Shown: positions 1 through 6,305, counted from the stretch's first letter. The stretch is DNA of 11,647 nucleotides from Microcaldota archaeon (GCA_023246885.1 JAHFHN010000010.1:1-11647); one strand, 5' to 3'. Numbers and translations: made by a program. The notes: a model not told the origin generated them from the letters alone.

Positions 1-667
1 CTAATAAGTAAAATAAAGTTGTTTTAGACCAACCCATTAACATTAGAGGTAACCCTAGATTCTTCACGCGGCGGTTAGAGGTTTTAACTGTTAAGTGATT
101 AAGAAAAACTGCTTTGCCAAGTTTAGAAGCGCGGTTTGATAAATCGTGGTCTTCACTTGCAACCCTATCTTCGTCAAAGCCACCTAATTTTTGAAAGACA
201 CTCCTGCGATAGCCAACACAATTACCTGAAAAGGCGGCGCCATGGTGTGCAGAAGAGCGTAGTATTAAATTAAACGCTTTAAACAAATTGCGTTCAATTG
301 AATTTAAAGGAAATGGCATTACATTACATCCAACTATAACTGCGCGTGTGCGTAATGCGTTTACAAAATCTCGAATTAATTGAACCGGGATAAGCGTATC
401 TGCGTCTATAAATAACAAATAATCTCCATGACTGTGCTTTGCACCAGTGTTCCTAACTGCCGCAATTATATGCCGTTTTTCAATGAAAACTGCATCAGAC
501 AATCTCTTCGCGATTTTATAGGTTCCGTCACCGCTGTCATTGTCAACTACTATAATTTCCGCGGGGATTTTTGCAAAGGCGATGCTTTTCTTAACTGCGT
601 CAATTGTCTTCACTAGATTTTTTTCTTCATTGAAAGCGGGTATTATAATTGAAAGGATTGGATGCAT
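1..667 (-). CDS. Family 2 glycosyltransferase, C-terminus cut by window edge
   Basis: The reading frame opens at an ATG (complement of 665-667) and stays open for 222 codons to the left edge, so the C-terminus is missing. The predicted protein has the GT-A hallmarks: an N-terminal beta strand ending PAFNEEKN (residues 10-17), the nucleotide-binding strand IIVVDNDSGDGT (38-49), the metal-binding DAD (88-90) after a hydrophobic strand, and an acidic SEDHD (171-175) in the usual place of the catalytic base. By family it would move a sugar from a nucleotide- or lipid-linked donor at the cytoplasmic membrane face; the acceptor cannot be read. It lies 15 bases after the stop of a same-strand paralogue, so the two are probably co-transcribed. 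Both share GGFD..R.ASED and a terminal WSKTT block. The tail beyond WSKTT could add membrane segments. GT2 family is confident; substrate unknown. Confidence 0.9.
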   Translation of the reverse strand, partial: MHPILSIIIPAFNEEKNLVKTIDAVKKSIAFAKIPAEIIVVDNDSGDGTYKIAKRLSDAVFIEKRHIIAAVRNTGAKHSHGDYLLFIDADTLIPVQLIRDFVNALRTRAVIVGCNVMPFPLNSIERNLFKAFNLILRSSAHHGAAFSGNCVGYRRSVFQKLGGFDEDRVASEDHDLSNRASKLGKAVFLNHLTVKTSNRRVKNLGLPLMLMGWSKTTLFYLL

Positions 668-682
668 TTTCTTCGCCAAAGT

Positions 683-1399
683 TTATTGCTTTTCATGCGT
701 TAATCTATAATGTTTCGTTTTTATTCCCAGTAAGAAGTTAATCGTGGTTTTAGACCAGTCTAATAGTAAACCAAAGAAACCTAATTGGCGTAACCGCCGC
801 GAAGAAGTGTAAGCAACTATACGCGGAAAAAATATCACATCCCCTATTTTTGAAATGCGAATTGAAAAGTCTTGGTCTTCACTTGCAGCGCGTTCAACAT
901 CAAACCCACCTATTTTCCAAAAATCTTTTCGCCGATATGCAACACAGCTGCCTGCAATTGACGGCCGCTTAACTTTTACCGATAAAAATACAATAAAGTT
1001 CAAAAAATAGAAGAAAAGATTCTCAAAAAAATTTAACCCACGCGGCATTATCAGACAGCCCACGCCAACTACATTATGATCACGCGAGCAAATCAATCTC
1101 AGTTTCTCAAAAAATTCTATATGCGGCAAGGTATCTGCGTCAACAAATAGAATTACTTCGCCTTTAGCTAATTTTGCCCCAAGGTTACGCGCTCCACCTA
1201 TTGTTCGAGTTTTATTTAAGATTACTTTATCCGCGTATTTTTTAGCGATTTCAACAGTACCATCAGTTGAACCGCCATCAACTACAATTATCTCAACAAG
1301 CGGGTCAATGCAACGAATGTAGCGCAGTGTTTTGCTTATATTACGTGATTCATTAAAAGTTGGCACAACAACAGACAAAGAACACAAATTATGAGTCAT
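683..1399 (-). CDS. Family 2 glycosyltransferase (GT-A fold)
   Basis: A complete 238-residue protein, about the size of a minimal GT2 catalytic domain. It has the PTFNESRN motif (13-20), IIVVDGGSTDGT (37-48), the GGARNLGAK segment (68-76) typical of GT2 donor binding, the metal-binding DAD (87-89) and SEDQD (173-177) as the likely catalytic base region. A hydrophobic stretch near 124-142 may touch the membrane; there is no clear C-terminal transmembrane domain. It is first in a two-gene minus-strand operon with the paralogue 15 bases downstream. A TATA-like box at 1448-1455 would give a leader of about 25 nt. The divergent neighbour is a sequon-rich surface protein, so a role in surface glycan or protein N-glycan assembly is reasonable inference, not shown. 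Low overall identity to the paralogue outside the motifs suggests different sugars or acceptors. Confidence 0.92.
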   Translation of the reverse strand: MTHNLCSLSVVVPTFNESRNISKTLRYIRCIDPLVEIIVVDGGSTDGTVEIAKKYADKVILNKTRTIGGARNLGAKLAKGEVILFVDADTLPHIEFFEKLRLICSRDHNVVGVGCLIMPRGLNFFENLFFYFLNFIVFLSVKVKRPSIAGSCVAYRRKDFWKIGGFDVERAASEDQDFSIRISKIGDVIFFPRIVAYTSSRRLRQLGFFGLLLDWSKTTINFLLGIKTKHYRLTHEKQ

Positions 1400-1447
1400 G
1401 GGGATATTTCAATCATTTAAGCGGTTAGAAGAACTCAACGAAAAGGT

Positions 1448-1455
1448 ATTATAAA
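1448..1455 (-). promoter_or_regulatory. TATA-like box for the glycosyltransferase operon
   Basis: On the minus strand this reads TTTATAAT inside a longer T/A run. It lies about 50 bases upstream of the ATG at 1399, predicting a start of transcription near 1425 and a leader of about 25 nt. It is placed by motif and spacing only. Confidence 0.45.
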
Positions 1456-1520
1456 AAACAGGGGGTACGCCAGTCTTATTGTAACTTCAAAAGGCGCATT
1501 CTGCTTCGTCAAATAACAAC

Positions 1521-1528
1521 TTTAAAAA
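1521..1528 (+). promoter_or_regulatory. TATA-like box for the surface protein gene
   Basis: TTTAAAAA is centred about 28 bases before the ATG at 1553, so transcription should begin at or within a few bases of the start codon (leaderless mRNA). No Shine-Dalgarno-like GGAGG is seen between box and ATG, which supports the chosen start. Confidence 0.5.
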
Positions 1529-1552
1529 GCGCGGAAGGCCAATATTTAGATT

Positions 1553-3676
1553 ATGAAGCAACCGGTTTTAATGTTCTTATTTGCATTCTTAGCACTTTCA
1601 CTCTCAACCAATGCAGTTTCTACAGATTGTGGGCTAGTAAACTTAGACTATAATAATAATTTAGTAATCGCAACTGGAGAAACTGGTTCATTTACAATAA
1701 ATGTTTTCAACCGAGGTACAACAACTGAACACATAAGTGCAAGTGCACAGTGCAACCCACTTGAACTAAGATGTTCATATAGTGGCATAAGCGACAGCAC
1801 ATTACTTGCCCCTGGACAAAGAATAGCGGTTAGGTTAAATGTTGAAGCAATGAGCGCAAGTGGAGCATTTGACATTCCCGGAGAATTCCGCGCAGGGCCA
1901 AGTGGGTCAACTTGCGCTACTTCACTTACTTTTCATGCAAGCGTTACACAAGGCAACTCGACAACCGCTCAACCAGTAACAGCTTGGATAGCGCCAGTTG
2001 AACCTCAAAATGCAAGGCCAGGCGACGTAGTTGAATTTAAAATCGGCGTCAAGAATAATGAAAACAAGAAAATATTTGCAACAATTACTTCAAAAAATAC
2101 TAATCCATTTGAAACATCAACGAGCCTCACTGCTTCAAACATCGCATTACTCTCTGGCGAAACAAAATACGTCACTGTAACTGTTCGATTACCTCCGGGC
2201 ACGCCTGGCGGGGTTTATTCTTGGATTTACAAAGTCGATGCAGGTAACTGCTGCAACTATGATATTGACTTGCCATTGTCCATACAAGTAGATGCGCCAA
2301 AACTATCAGTCGAATTGCTAAACGTTCCAATTCAAGACACTTGTCTAGCAGTTACGCCTGGAAACACAACATCTATTCCACTCATTTTGAAAAATAATGA
2401 AGAAACAACTGGACCATTTAATTTGTTAATTGAAGGAAGCACAACTGTAAAGGGCATTACTAAAGTAACTGAATCAACATTGACTTTACTTCAAGGTGAA
2501 CAAAAGCCATTTCAAGTACAAATAACTCCACAGTTACGCACCCCAATTGACAATTATACCTTTAAAGTACGTGGAACTTACCAAGGTTTTGTATTTCTAG
2601 ACAAAAGCTTTTGCTTTACAGTACAAGGCATTACTGATACAAACATCGTTGCACCGAGCAACATAGTAATTGAACGCACTAGAATTACAAATACATTGAT
2701 AAACATTACAAACGCAGGCAGCACTAGGCTTGAATATGCATTGTCATCAGTACCAACAACTGAATTAAATGTACAAATTCAGCCAAATACATTTTCACTT
2801 AACCCTGGAGAAACACAAGTTGTTTCACTTGGATTTGTTTCAAACTTAAACACTCCACTTGGTTCACAAACAGTTCAATTACGTTTAGACACACCTAGCT
2901 TTTCAAAAAACATTGGTTTAAATGTAACAGTTTATCCAACTGGCAGAAGCGGCGAGTCACTATTAAAAATAACAAGCGTTGAAGAAGTTAAGCTAGTCAA
3001 AGGAATTGCAAAAGCATTTAACATTACAATTGAAAACATTGGTCAAATCCCTCAATCAAATGTAGAAATTACACTCGATGGCATTCCATCAATCTGGTAT
3101 GTAGCTGACTCTACATCCATCTTTCCGGGCGAAACAGAAGAATTTTCATTATTAGTAACAGTACCGCAAACTGCGACTGATTCACAATTTTTCGCTAATT
3201 TAACTGCCCGCACAACAAACGGCGAATTTGCTTCACAACCAATTACATTTACAACAACAGACGTTGCATTTGACTTTATTGTAAATCAAGTAATTGAAAA
3301 CCGAAACCCAGCAGGTGAAACGACCAGCGTTGACTTAGTTGTCACAGTAACAAACAGTGGCGGAGCAACAATTTCACAAGTAACTCCACTCATAAATGAC
3401 TTGAATTATATTTATGTGCAAACGCCCCCAGTTATTTCGCTTCAAGGCGGGCAAAGCGCACAAATTCGAATTAACTTAAAAGCAGCACAGCGTCCAACAA
3501 ACGCTAATCAAACGGTTACACTTCAATTCAGCGCAAATGAAGGCGTTTCAAATTCGCAAGCAATCACTATTCCAGCGCTAAGTATTGTTTCGCCAAGCGT
3601 AATGCCACAAGTTGCAATCATATTAATCCTATTAATTGGAATAGTGGCAATATTAGCGAAAACTCAAAAACAATAA
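1553..3676 (+). CDS. Secreted, membrane-anchored multi-Ig-domain surface protein
   Basis: A 707-residue protein with a Sec signal peptide (hydrophobic residues 4-16, likely cleavage after the STNA region near 18-22) and a C-terminal membrane anchor (about 684-702) followed by a short lysine tail. Between them lie about six beta-rich repeats of roughly 100-110 residues with boundaries near 24, 142, 250, 365, 470, 570 and 678. They resemble CARDB/NEW3-type Ig-like domains. A turn of the form (N/F)PGET or (L)QGGQ recurs about two thirds into each, for example at 417-421 and 524-528. Eight N-X-S/T sequons (N135, 271, 334, 384, 457, 490, 549, 652) and eight cysteines (26, 67, 74, 121, 233, 234, 264, 354), all in the N-terminal half, fit an extracellular, glycosylated, partly disulfide-bonded protein. 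No enzymatic motif is visible. An S-layer-like or adhesion role is inference. Confidence 0.85.
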   Translation: MKQPVLMFLFAFLALSLSTNAVSTDCGLVNLDYNNNLVIATGETGSFTINVFNRGTTTEHISASAQCNPLELRCSYSGISDSTLLAPGQRIAVRLNVEAMSASGAFDIPGEFRAGPSGSTCATSLTFHASVTQGNSTTAQPVTAWIAPVEPQNARPGDVVEFKIGVKNNENKKIFATITSKNTNPFETSTSLTASNIALLSGETKYVTVTVRLPPGTPGGVYSWIYKVDAGNCCNYDIDLPLSIQVDAPKLSVELLNVPIQDTCLAVTPGNTTSIPLILKNNEETTGPFNLLIEGSTTVKGITKVTESTLTLLQGEQKPFQVQITPQLRTPIDNYTFKVRGTYQGFVFLDKSFCFTVQGITDTNIVAPSNIVIERTRITNTLINITNAGSTRLEYALSSVPTTELNVQIQPNTFSLNPGETQVVSLGFVSNLNTPLGSQTVQLRLDTPSFSKNIGLNVTVYPTGRSGESLLKITSVEEVKLVKGIAKAFNITIENIGQIPQSNVEITLDGIPSIWYVADSTSIFPGETEEFSLLVTVPQTATDSQFFANLTARTTNGEFASQPITFTTTDVAFDFIVNQVIENRNPAGETTSVDLVVTVTNSGGATISQVTPLINDLNYIYVQTPPVISLQGGQSAQIRINLKAAQRPTNANQTVTLQFSANEGVSNSQAITIPALSIVSPSVMPQVAIILILLIGIVAILAKTQKQ

Positions 3677-3691
3677 TTTACGAAGTAACTA

Positions 3692-3699
3692 CATTATAA
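3692..3699 (+). promoter_or_regulatory. Probable TATA element of the tRNA gene
   Basis: The ACATTATA element lies about 28-35 bases before the mature 5' end of the tRNA, the expected place for an archaeal TBP site with a very short 5' leader. A T/C-rich stretch follows. Confidence 0.4.
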
Positions 3700-3726
3700 G
3701 CTTCTTTTCATCGCTTATCTTTACAT

Positions 3727-3856
3727 GGGCTTGTAGTCGAATGGTAAGACGCCGCCTCCGCAAGGTGGAGACTCCGGGTTCGATAAGCCTTTTCTTTAAA
3801 AAAGAAAAGCCTTTGGGAAAAGAAAATTCTCAGCTACGAAAATCCCGGCAAGTCCA
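3727..3856 (+). tRNA. tRNA-Ala (anticodon CGC), split by a T-loop intron
   Basis: The two exons (about 3727-3784 and 3843-3856) assemble into a 72-nt cloverleaf. The acceptor stem is GGGCTTG/CAAGTCC and contains the G3-U70 pair that identifies alanine tRNA. The D arm lies at 3736-3750 with GG at 3743-3744. The anticodon stem is CCGCC/GGTGG with loop TCCGCAA and anticodon CGC at 3759-3761. The variable loop has five bases and the T stem is CCGGG/CCCGG. The discriminator is A (3856) and no CCA is encoded, so it must be added post-transcriptionally. Position 33 is C, not the almost universal U. The gene is interrupted inside the T loop, so an unspliced-aware scan would call it broken. It would decode GCG alanine codons. 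Confidence 0.88.
3785..3842 (+). other. tRNA intron in the T loop with bulge-helix-bulge splice sites
   Basis: A 58-nt insertion separates T-loop nucleotide 59 from 60. The exon TTCG (3779-3782) can pair with intron CGAA (3837-3840), giving the 4-bp central helix. The three-base bulges ATA (3783-3785) and AAT (3841-3843) flank it on opposite strands, and the T stem is the outer helix. Cutting between bases 2 and 3 of each bulge removes 3785-3842 and restores a 7-nt T loop; shifting the cut by one or two bases gives the same loop length. The inner helix is weak (AGC/GCT with an unpaired A), so this is a relaxed motif. The intron contains a perfect 9-bp hairpin (3789-3797 with 3801-3809, loop AAA) and a repeated AAGCCTTT (3785-3792, 3807-3814). 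Confidence 0.8.
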
Positions 3857-3866
3857 TCAACCCCCT

Positions 3867-3876
3867 CCTTTCTTTG
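3867..3876 (+). terminator. T-rich transcription terminator of the tRNA
   Basis: A CCTTTCTTTG stretch lies about 12-20 bases after the tRNA 3' end, as expected for archaeal oligo-T termination. A near-complementary AAGAAAAAAGG follows, so a weak hairpin may add to it. Confidence 0.35.
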
Positions 3877-3946
3877 GAAGAAAAAAGGCCGTTGACAGTT
3901 CAAGAAAGAAAAACATTAGAAAAAAAGCCAAACAAAAATAATACAA

Positions 3947-4612
3947 TTAGAACTTGAGTTTTTGATAGTCGTTTACTTCTTTTTCGGATAAACTACACCC
4001 AGCTTGTTTCAAGGCGTATATAGCCGTGTGAAAAGCCTGTTCTTTATGTTTTCCAAAAGAATCAAAATATCCATTTTTAGTTGCAATTGCAAGTAATTCA
4101 CTTGAACGTATTATTTCAATACCACTTGTAAGTGAAGTGAATTCATCTAAGCTGCGTTTGTCGACAATAATGCGTTGGCCAAACTGTTCTGAAATGTTAT
4201 CAGCAAGCAACGCGGGGTTTTCTATTAGTAAACGCGTTGTCTTTTCATCAATTGCAAGTGCTGAACAACCATTTTGCTTATAAGCCGCTAAACACGCTGC
4301 TTCGCCGGCGTGAATTAACTTCATTGGTTTTCCGCGAAGTAAAAAAGCAGCGTTCGCTGAATTCATTATGCGATTCATCAAATGGGAATCAACATCAATA
4401 ACGCGTAACAATTTATCATCAATAGTTTTATGCAGCCTAATTGCCGAGAATGCATAACGATGGACATTAATTGGATTCAAAACAATTTCTTTTTCAACAG
4501 CGGGAGTAATTAAAAATTCAGCACCGAGTTTTGCCAAAAAAGGCAATACACTAATTAGACAAGTATCTGAAAACGAAATTAGCGGGCCACTATCGCACAT
4601 TATTTTTACCAT
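3947..4612 (-). CDS. PIN-domain ribonuclease-like protein
   Basis: A 221-residue protein whose N-terminal 130 residues follow the PIN layout: CDSGPLISF with the first metal-binding aspartate D7, TPAVEKEI with E40, HAGEAACLA with E104 and AIDEKTTR with D122. PIN domains are Mg-dependent single-strand RNA nucleases used in toxin-antitoxin pairs, rRNA maturation and quality control. The C-terminal 90 residues are helical and longer than in small VapC toxins (about 130 residues), so this is not a plain VapC. An ATG at residue 5 is a possible alternative start. It lies 29 bases downstream of a same-strand helical protein that may be its functional partner. Catalytic acids look intact, so an active nuclease is likely; the target is unknown. 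Confidence 0.78.
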   Translation of the reverse strand: MVKIMCDSGPLISFSDTCLISVLPFLAKLGAEFLITPAVEKEIVLNPINVHRYAFSAIRLHKTIDDKLLRVIDVDSHLMNRIMNSANAAFLLRGKPMKLIHAGEAACLAAYKQNGCSALAIDEKTTRLLIENPALLADNISEQFGQRIIVDKRSLDEFTSLTSGIEIIRSSELLAIATKNGYFDSFGKHKEQAFHTAIYALKQAGCSLSEKEVNDYQKLKF

Positions 4613-4641
4613 GTAACATTACCACATAATTTACAACAATT

Positions 4642-5184
4642 TTATTTTTTGAAAAGCTTTTCAACGCTCATTAATCTTTGGTTAACTGTTTTAGTTTCAA
4701 ACTTATCCGCTAAAGTCGTACCGCCAATGTAGCTCATTAACTCCTTCCGATCTGCACCAGTTAATTCAATTGCCACACCAATCGAAGCACCGTGCGAATA
4801 AATTTCCGTAGCCGCTTTCACTTTAGCTTTTTCAACTACATTAAATACGAATCTTCCTAAGTCTGAACTCAAATCCCGTAATTCCGAAACAATAGCAAAT
4901 AACACATCGTCACAAGTTTTTGAAGCGTCATTACATTTTTCCACTTGCGCCAGTTTTTGTAACAAAAATTTAGAAAACTTAGCCCACCGACTACTGCGTG
5001 CAATATAAGGCTTTTCCATTAATTTCGCTAACGAATAACCAACGATGCTGAACTGAACTAAACGCTTGTCGTTGTTTTGCAACGCTTGCAAACTAGTTTC
5101 AACAGCAAATTGCTTTAAACCATCTGAATTACGTCGTACAAACAATTCACGCAAATGATCGAAATGAGAAGAAAAAACAGCCAT
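4642..5184 (-). CDS. Helical protein of unknown function, upstream of the PIN gene
   Basis: This 180-residue protein is not recognised. It appears almost wholly alpha-helical in its first 125 residues, with many charged heptads, and then has a glycine-bearing block HGASIGVAIELTGADRKE (131-148) and YIGGTT (152-157) that looks like a conserved core. The ATG at 5184 is preferred because a TATA-like box at 5208-5216 lies about 28 bases upstream, fitting a leaderless message. A TTG in frame at 5196 would add four residues but leaves too little room. Its stop is 29 bases before the PIN-domain gene, so the two probably form an operon. By analogy with toxin-antitoxin or regulatory pairs it could bind or control the nuclease, but no DNA-binding motif is evident, so that role is a guess. 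Confidence 0.7.
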   Translation of the reverse strand: MAVFSSHFDHLRELFVRRNSDGLKQFAVETSLQALQNNDKRLVQFSIVGYSLAKLMEKPYIARSSRWAKFSKFLLQKLAQVEKCNDASKTCDDVLFAIVSELRDLSSDLGRFVFNVVEKAKVKAATEIYSHGASIGVAIELTGADRKELMSYIGGTTLADKFETKTVNQRLMSVEKLFKK

Positions 5185-5207
5185 CGAAATAAACAAAACA
5201 AAAGTCG

Positions 5208-5216
5208 AATAAAAAG
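5208..5216 (-). promoter_or_regulatory. TATA-like box for the helical protein / PIN operon
   Basis: The minus strand reads CTTTTTATT, centred 28 bases before the ATG at 5184. This decides the start codon over the upstream TTG and implies a leaderless transcript. Confidence 0.45.
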
Positions 5217-5251
5217 ACCGAGGTTAACAAAACACTTGCCAATAACGTAAA

Positions 5252-5259
5252 CTTAAAAC
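5252..5259 (+). promoter_or_regulatory. TATA-like box for the DnaQ-like exonuclease gene
   Basis: CTTAAAAC is centred about 27 bases before the ATG at 5283. This spacing fits leaderless initiation at that ATG rather than at the in-frame TTG at 5277. Confidence 0.4.
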
Positions 5260-5282
5260 CTTTAACCTGCTATTTATTGCTA

Positions 5283-5819
5283 ATGGCTTATTTTTATCTA
5301 GACATTGAAACTTTCAGCGAAGGCTCTACGCCTAATCCAATAACGGACAAAATAATTACTATTCAGTTTCAAGAAATGAACGCAAATGGCACGCCTGCAG
5401 GCTCGTTGAACATTTTGAAAGAATGGGAAAAAGGAGAAGAAGTAATCCTAAAAGAGTTTATTCCCTTGTTAAAACCCTGGTCGTTTATACCCGTTGGAAA
5501 CAACTTGAATTATGAACGCAAATTCTTGAAAACTAAATGCTTACAACACTCAATACCTTTTGACATCTACGATTTCACATACAATTCTCCAGCAATTGAC
5601 ATACAATCACTTTTTGTTATCTTAAACCATGGCCAATTCAAAGGCTGCGGAATGCATAATTTTACTTCAAAAAAAACAAATGGAAGCGTAATAGCGCCAT
5701 GGTACAAAAACAAAGAATACGACAAAATTGAACAATATATCAAAGAAGAAACAGCTGCTTTTCTCGAATTCTACCAAAAATGCCACGTCGAATTACCAAA
5801 AATATTCGAACGCAAATAA
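5283..5819 (+). CDS. DnaQ-like 3'-5' exonuclease (RNase H fold)
   Basis: A 178-residue protein opening with YFYLDIETF, where D7 and E9 form the ExoI DxE motif of the DEDD exonuclease superfamily. The second motif region is GNNLNYERKFL (72-82), with glutamate E78 where DEDD enzymes usually have the aspartate of N-x(2-3)-F/Y-D. AIDIQSL (105-111) may supply another acid. A C-terminal helix with Y146 DKIEQYIKEET (147-157) occupies the ExoIII position, again with E in place of the usual D. The middle block FKGCGMHNFTSKK (119-131) appears characteristic of this small archaeal subfamily. The length equals a lone exonuclease domain with no polymerase attached, so repair or RNA/DNA trimming is likely. 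The ATG at 5283 is preferred over a TTG six bases upstream. Activity with a D-to-E altered active site is plausible but unproven. Confidence 0.75.
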   Translation: MAYFYLDIETFSEGSTPNPITDKIITIQFQEMNANGTPAGSLNILKEWEKGEEVILKEFIPLLKPWSFIPVGNNLNYERKFLKTKCLQHSIPFDIYDFTYNSPAIDIQSLFVILNHGQFKGCGMHNFTSKKTNGSVIAPWYKNKEYDKIEQYIKEETAAFLEFYQKCHVELPKIFERK

Positions 5820-5884
5820 AAAAAGCTGAAGAAAAAAAGCAAAATTTAAAAAGAAAAAAACTGAAAAAAAGAGAAGGCAAGTAA
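5780..5884 (+). CDS. Possible tiny lysine/arginine-rich protein overlapping the exonuclease 3' end
   Basis: An ATG at 5780, inside the end of the exonuclease gene in a different frame, opens 34 codons that run through a purine-rich tract to TAA at 5882-5884. The product would start MPRRITKNIR and is about half Lys/Arg with few hydrophobic residues, like a nucleic-acid-binding tail. It ends eight bases before the convergent DUF4389 gene. Against it: an A/G-rich tract yields lysine codons by chance, and there is no ribosome-binding site or promoter of its own. It would have to be translated by coupling with the overlapping gene. Listed as a possibility only. Confidence 0.2.
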   Translation: MPRRITKNIRTQIKKAEEKKQNLKRKKLKKREGK

Positions 5885-5891
5885 AAAGAAA

Positions 5892-6173
5892 TTAACCTTC
5901 TGGGATTATTGGCGGGCGTTCGTCAGTTAAAAAAGTATAGTAAGCCCACATCTTGGTGTAATAATCGACAGACGTTTTTTGAACTCTAGAGAACGTCATA
6001 CTTACTCTTTGACGGAATAAAACAGAGAAAAAGTTAACTATTAAGCAAATCATACTGGCTAATTGGAGGATATAAGTTACAAACAATAGCGGAATCCAAT
6101 AAACTAACCTAACTAGCAGCTCCTTGCGCGAAGACTTCGCAGGAATACTTATTTTCAATTGAACTGAATCCAT
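5892..6173 (-). CDS. DUF4389-family small membrane protein
   Basis: A 93-residue protein consisting of a short basic N-terminus, a long hydrophobic hairpin (about 20-54, containing WIPLLFVTYI and ICLIVNFFSVLF, probably two passes), an R-Q-R turn and a conserved-looking tail YYTKMWAYYTFLTDERPP (71-88). The tail resembles the (R/W)...AY..LLTD.YPPF signature of DUF4389 proteins. The family sits in the membrane and has no known biochemical function. The ATG at 6173 has AAGGTG about 9-14 bases upstream, a possible Shine-Dalgarno site. The gene is divergent from the membrane-tethered nuclease at 6339 and shares an operator-like intergenic region with it. Confidence 0.72.
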   Translation of the reverse strand: MDSVQLKISIPAKSSRKELLVRLVYWIPLLFVTYILQLASMICLIVNFFSVLFRQRVSMTFSRVQKTSVDYYTKMWAYYTFLTDERPPIIPEG

Positions 6174-6202
6174 AACAAAAACACCTTCTAAAACTTAATT
6201 TG

Positions 6203-6215
6203 TGAGCACTGCTCA
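6203..6215. repeat. 13-bp perfect palindrome TGAGCA-C-TGCTCA
   Basis: The two 6-bp arms are exact inverted copies around one base. It lies 30-42 bases upstream of the DUF4389 start codon (minus strand), where a regulator would overlap the promoter. It could be a dimer-binding operator; no matching copy was noticed elsewhere in the window. Confidence 0.45.
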
Positions 6216-6225
6216 GTACAAATAC

Positions 6226-6299
6226 CTTGCACATAAATTAAGTTCTGCACATTTAATAGCTTAACTGCACATAAATTGAAATCTCTGCACATTATTTTC
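6226..6299. repeat. Four phased direct repeats with core TGCACAT
   Basis: The heptamer TGCACAT occurs at 6228, 6246, 6266 and 6286, each preceded by a pyrimidine and followed by an A/T-only stretch. Copies 1 and 3 share TGCACATAAATT. Start-to-start spacing is 18, 20 and 20 bases, close to two helical turns, so four bound proteins would face the same side of the DNA. The array ends about 13 bases upstream of the TATA-like box of the nuclease gene at 6339 and lies between divergent genes, the classic place for an activator or shared regulator. The binding protein is unknown. Confidence 0.7.
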
Positions 6300-6305
6300 T
6301 AAGGG

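Noticed and set aside
428-616. A 62-codon plus-strand frame
   Set aside because: It is antisense to a clear glycosyltransferase gene with intact motifs and has no recognisable features.
3741-3941. A 66-codon plus-strand frame rich in Arg/Lys
   Set aside because: It starts inside the tRNA D arm, crosses the whole split tRNA and ends in an A-rich tract; the tRNA explains the sequence.
6226-6299. The four TGCACAT repeats as a CRISPR array
   Set aside because: Repeats are only 7-12 bases with about 10-base A/T gaps, far too short for CRISPR repeats and spacers, and no cas genes are present.
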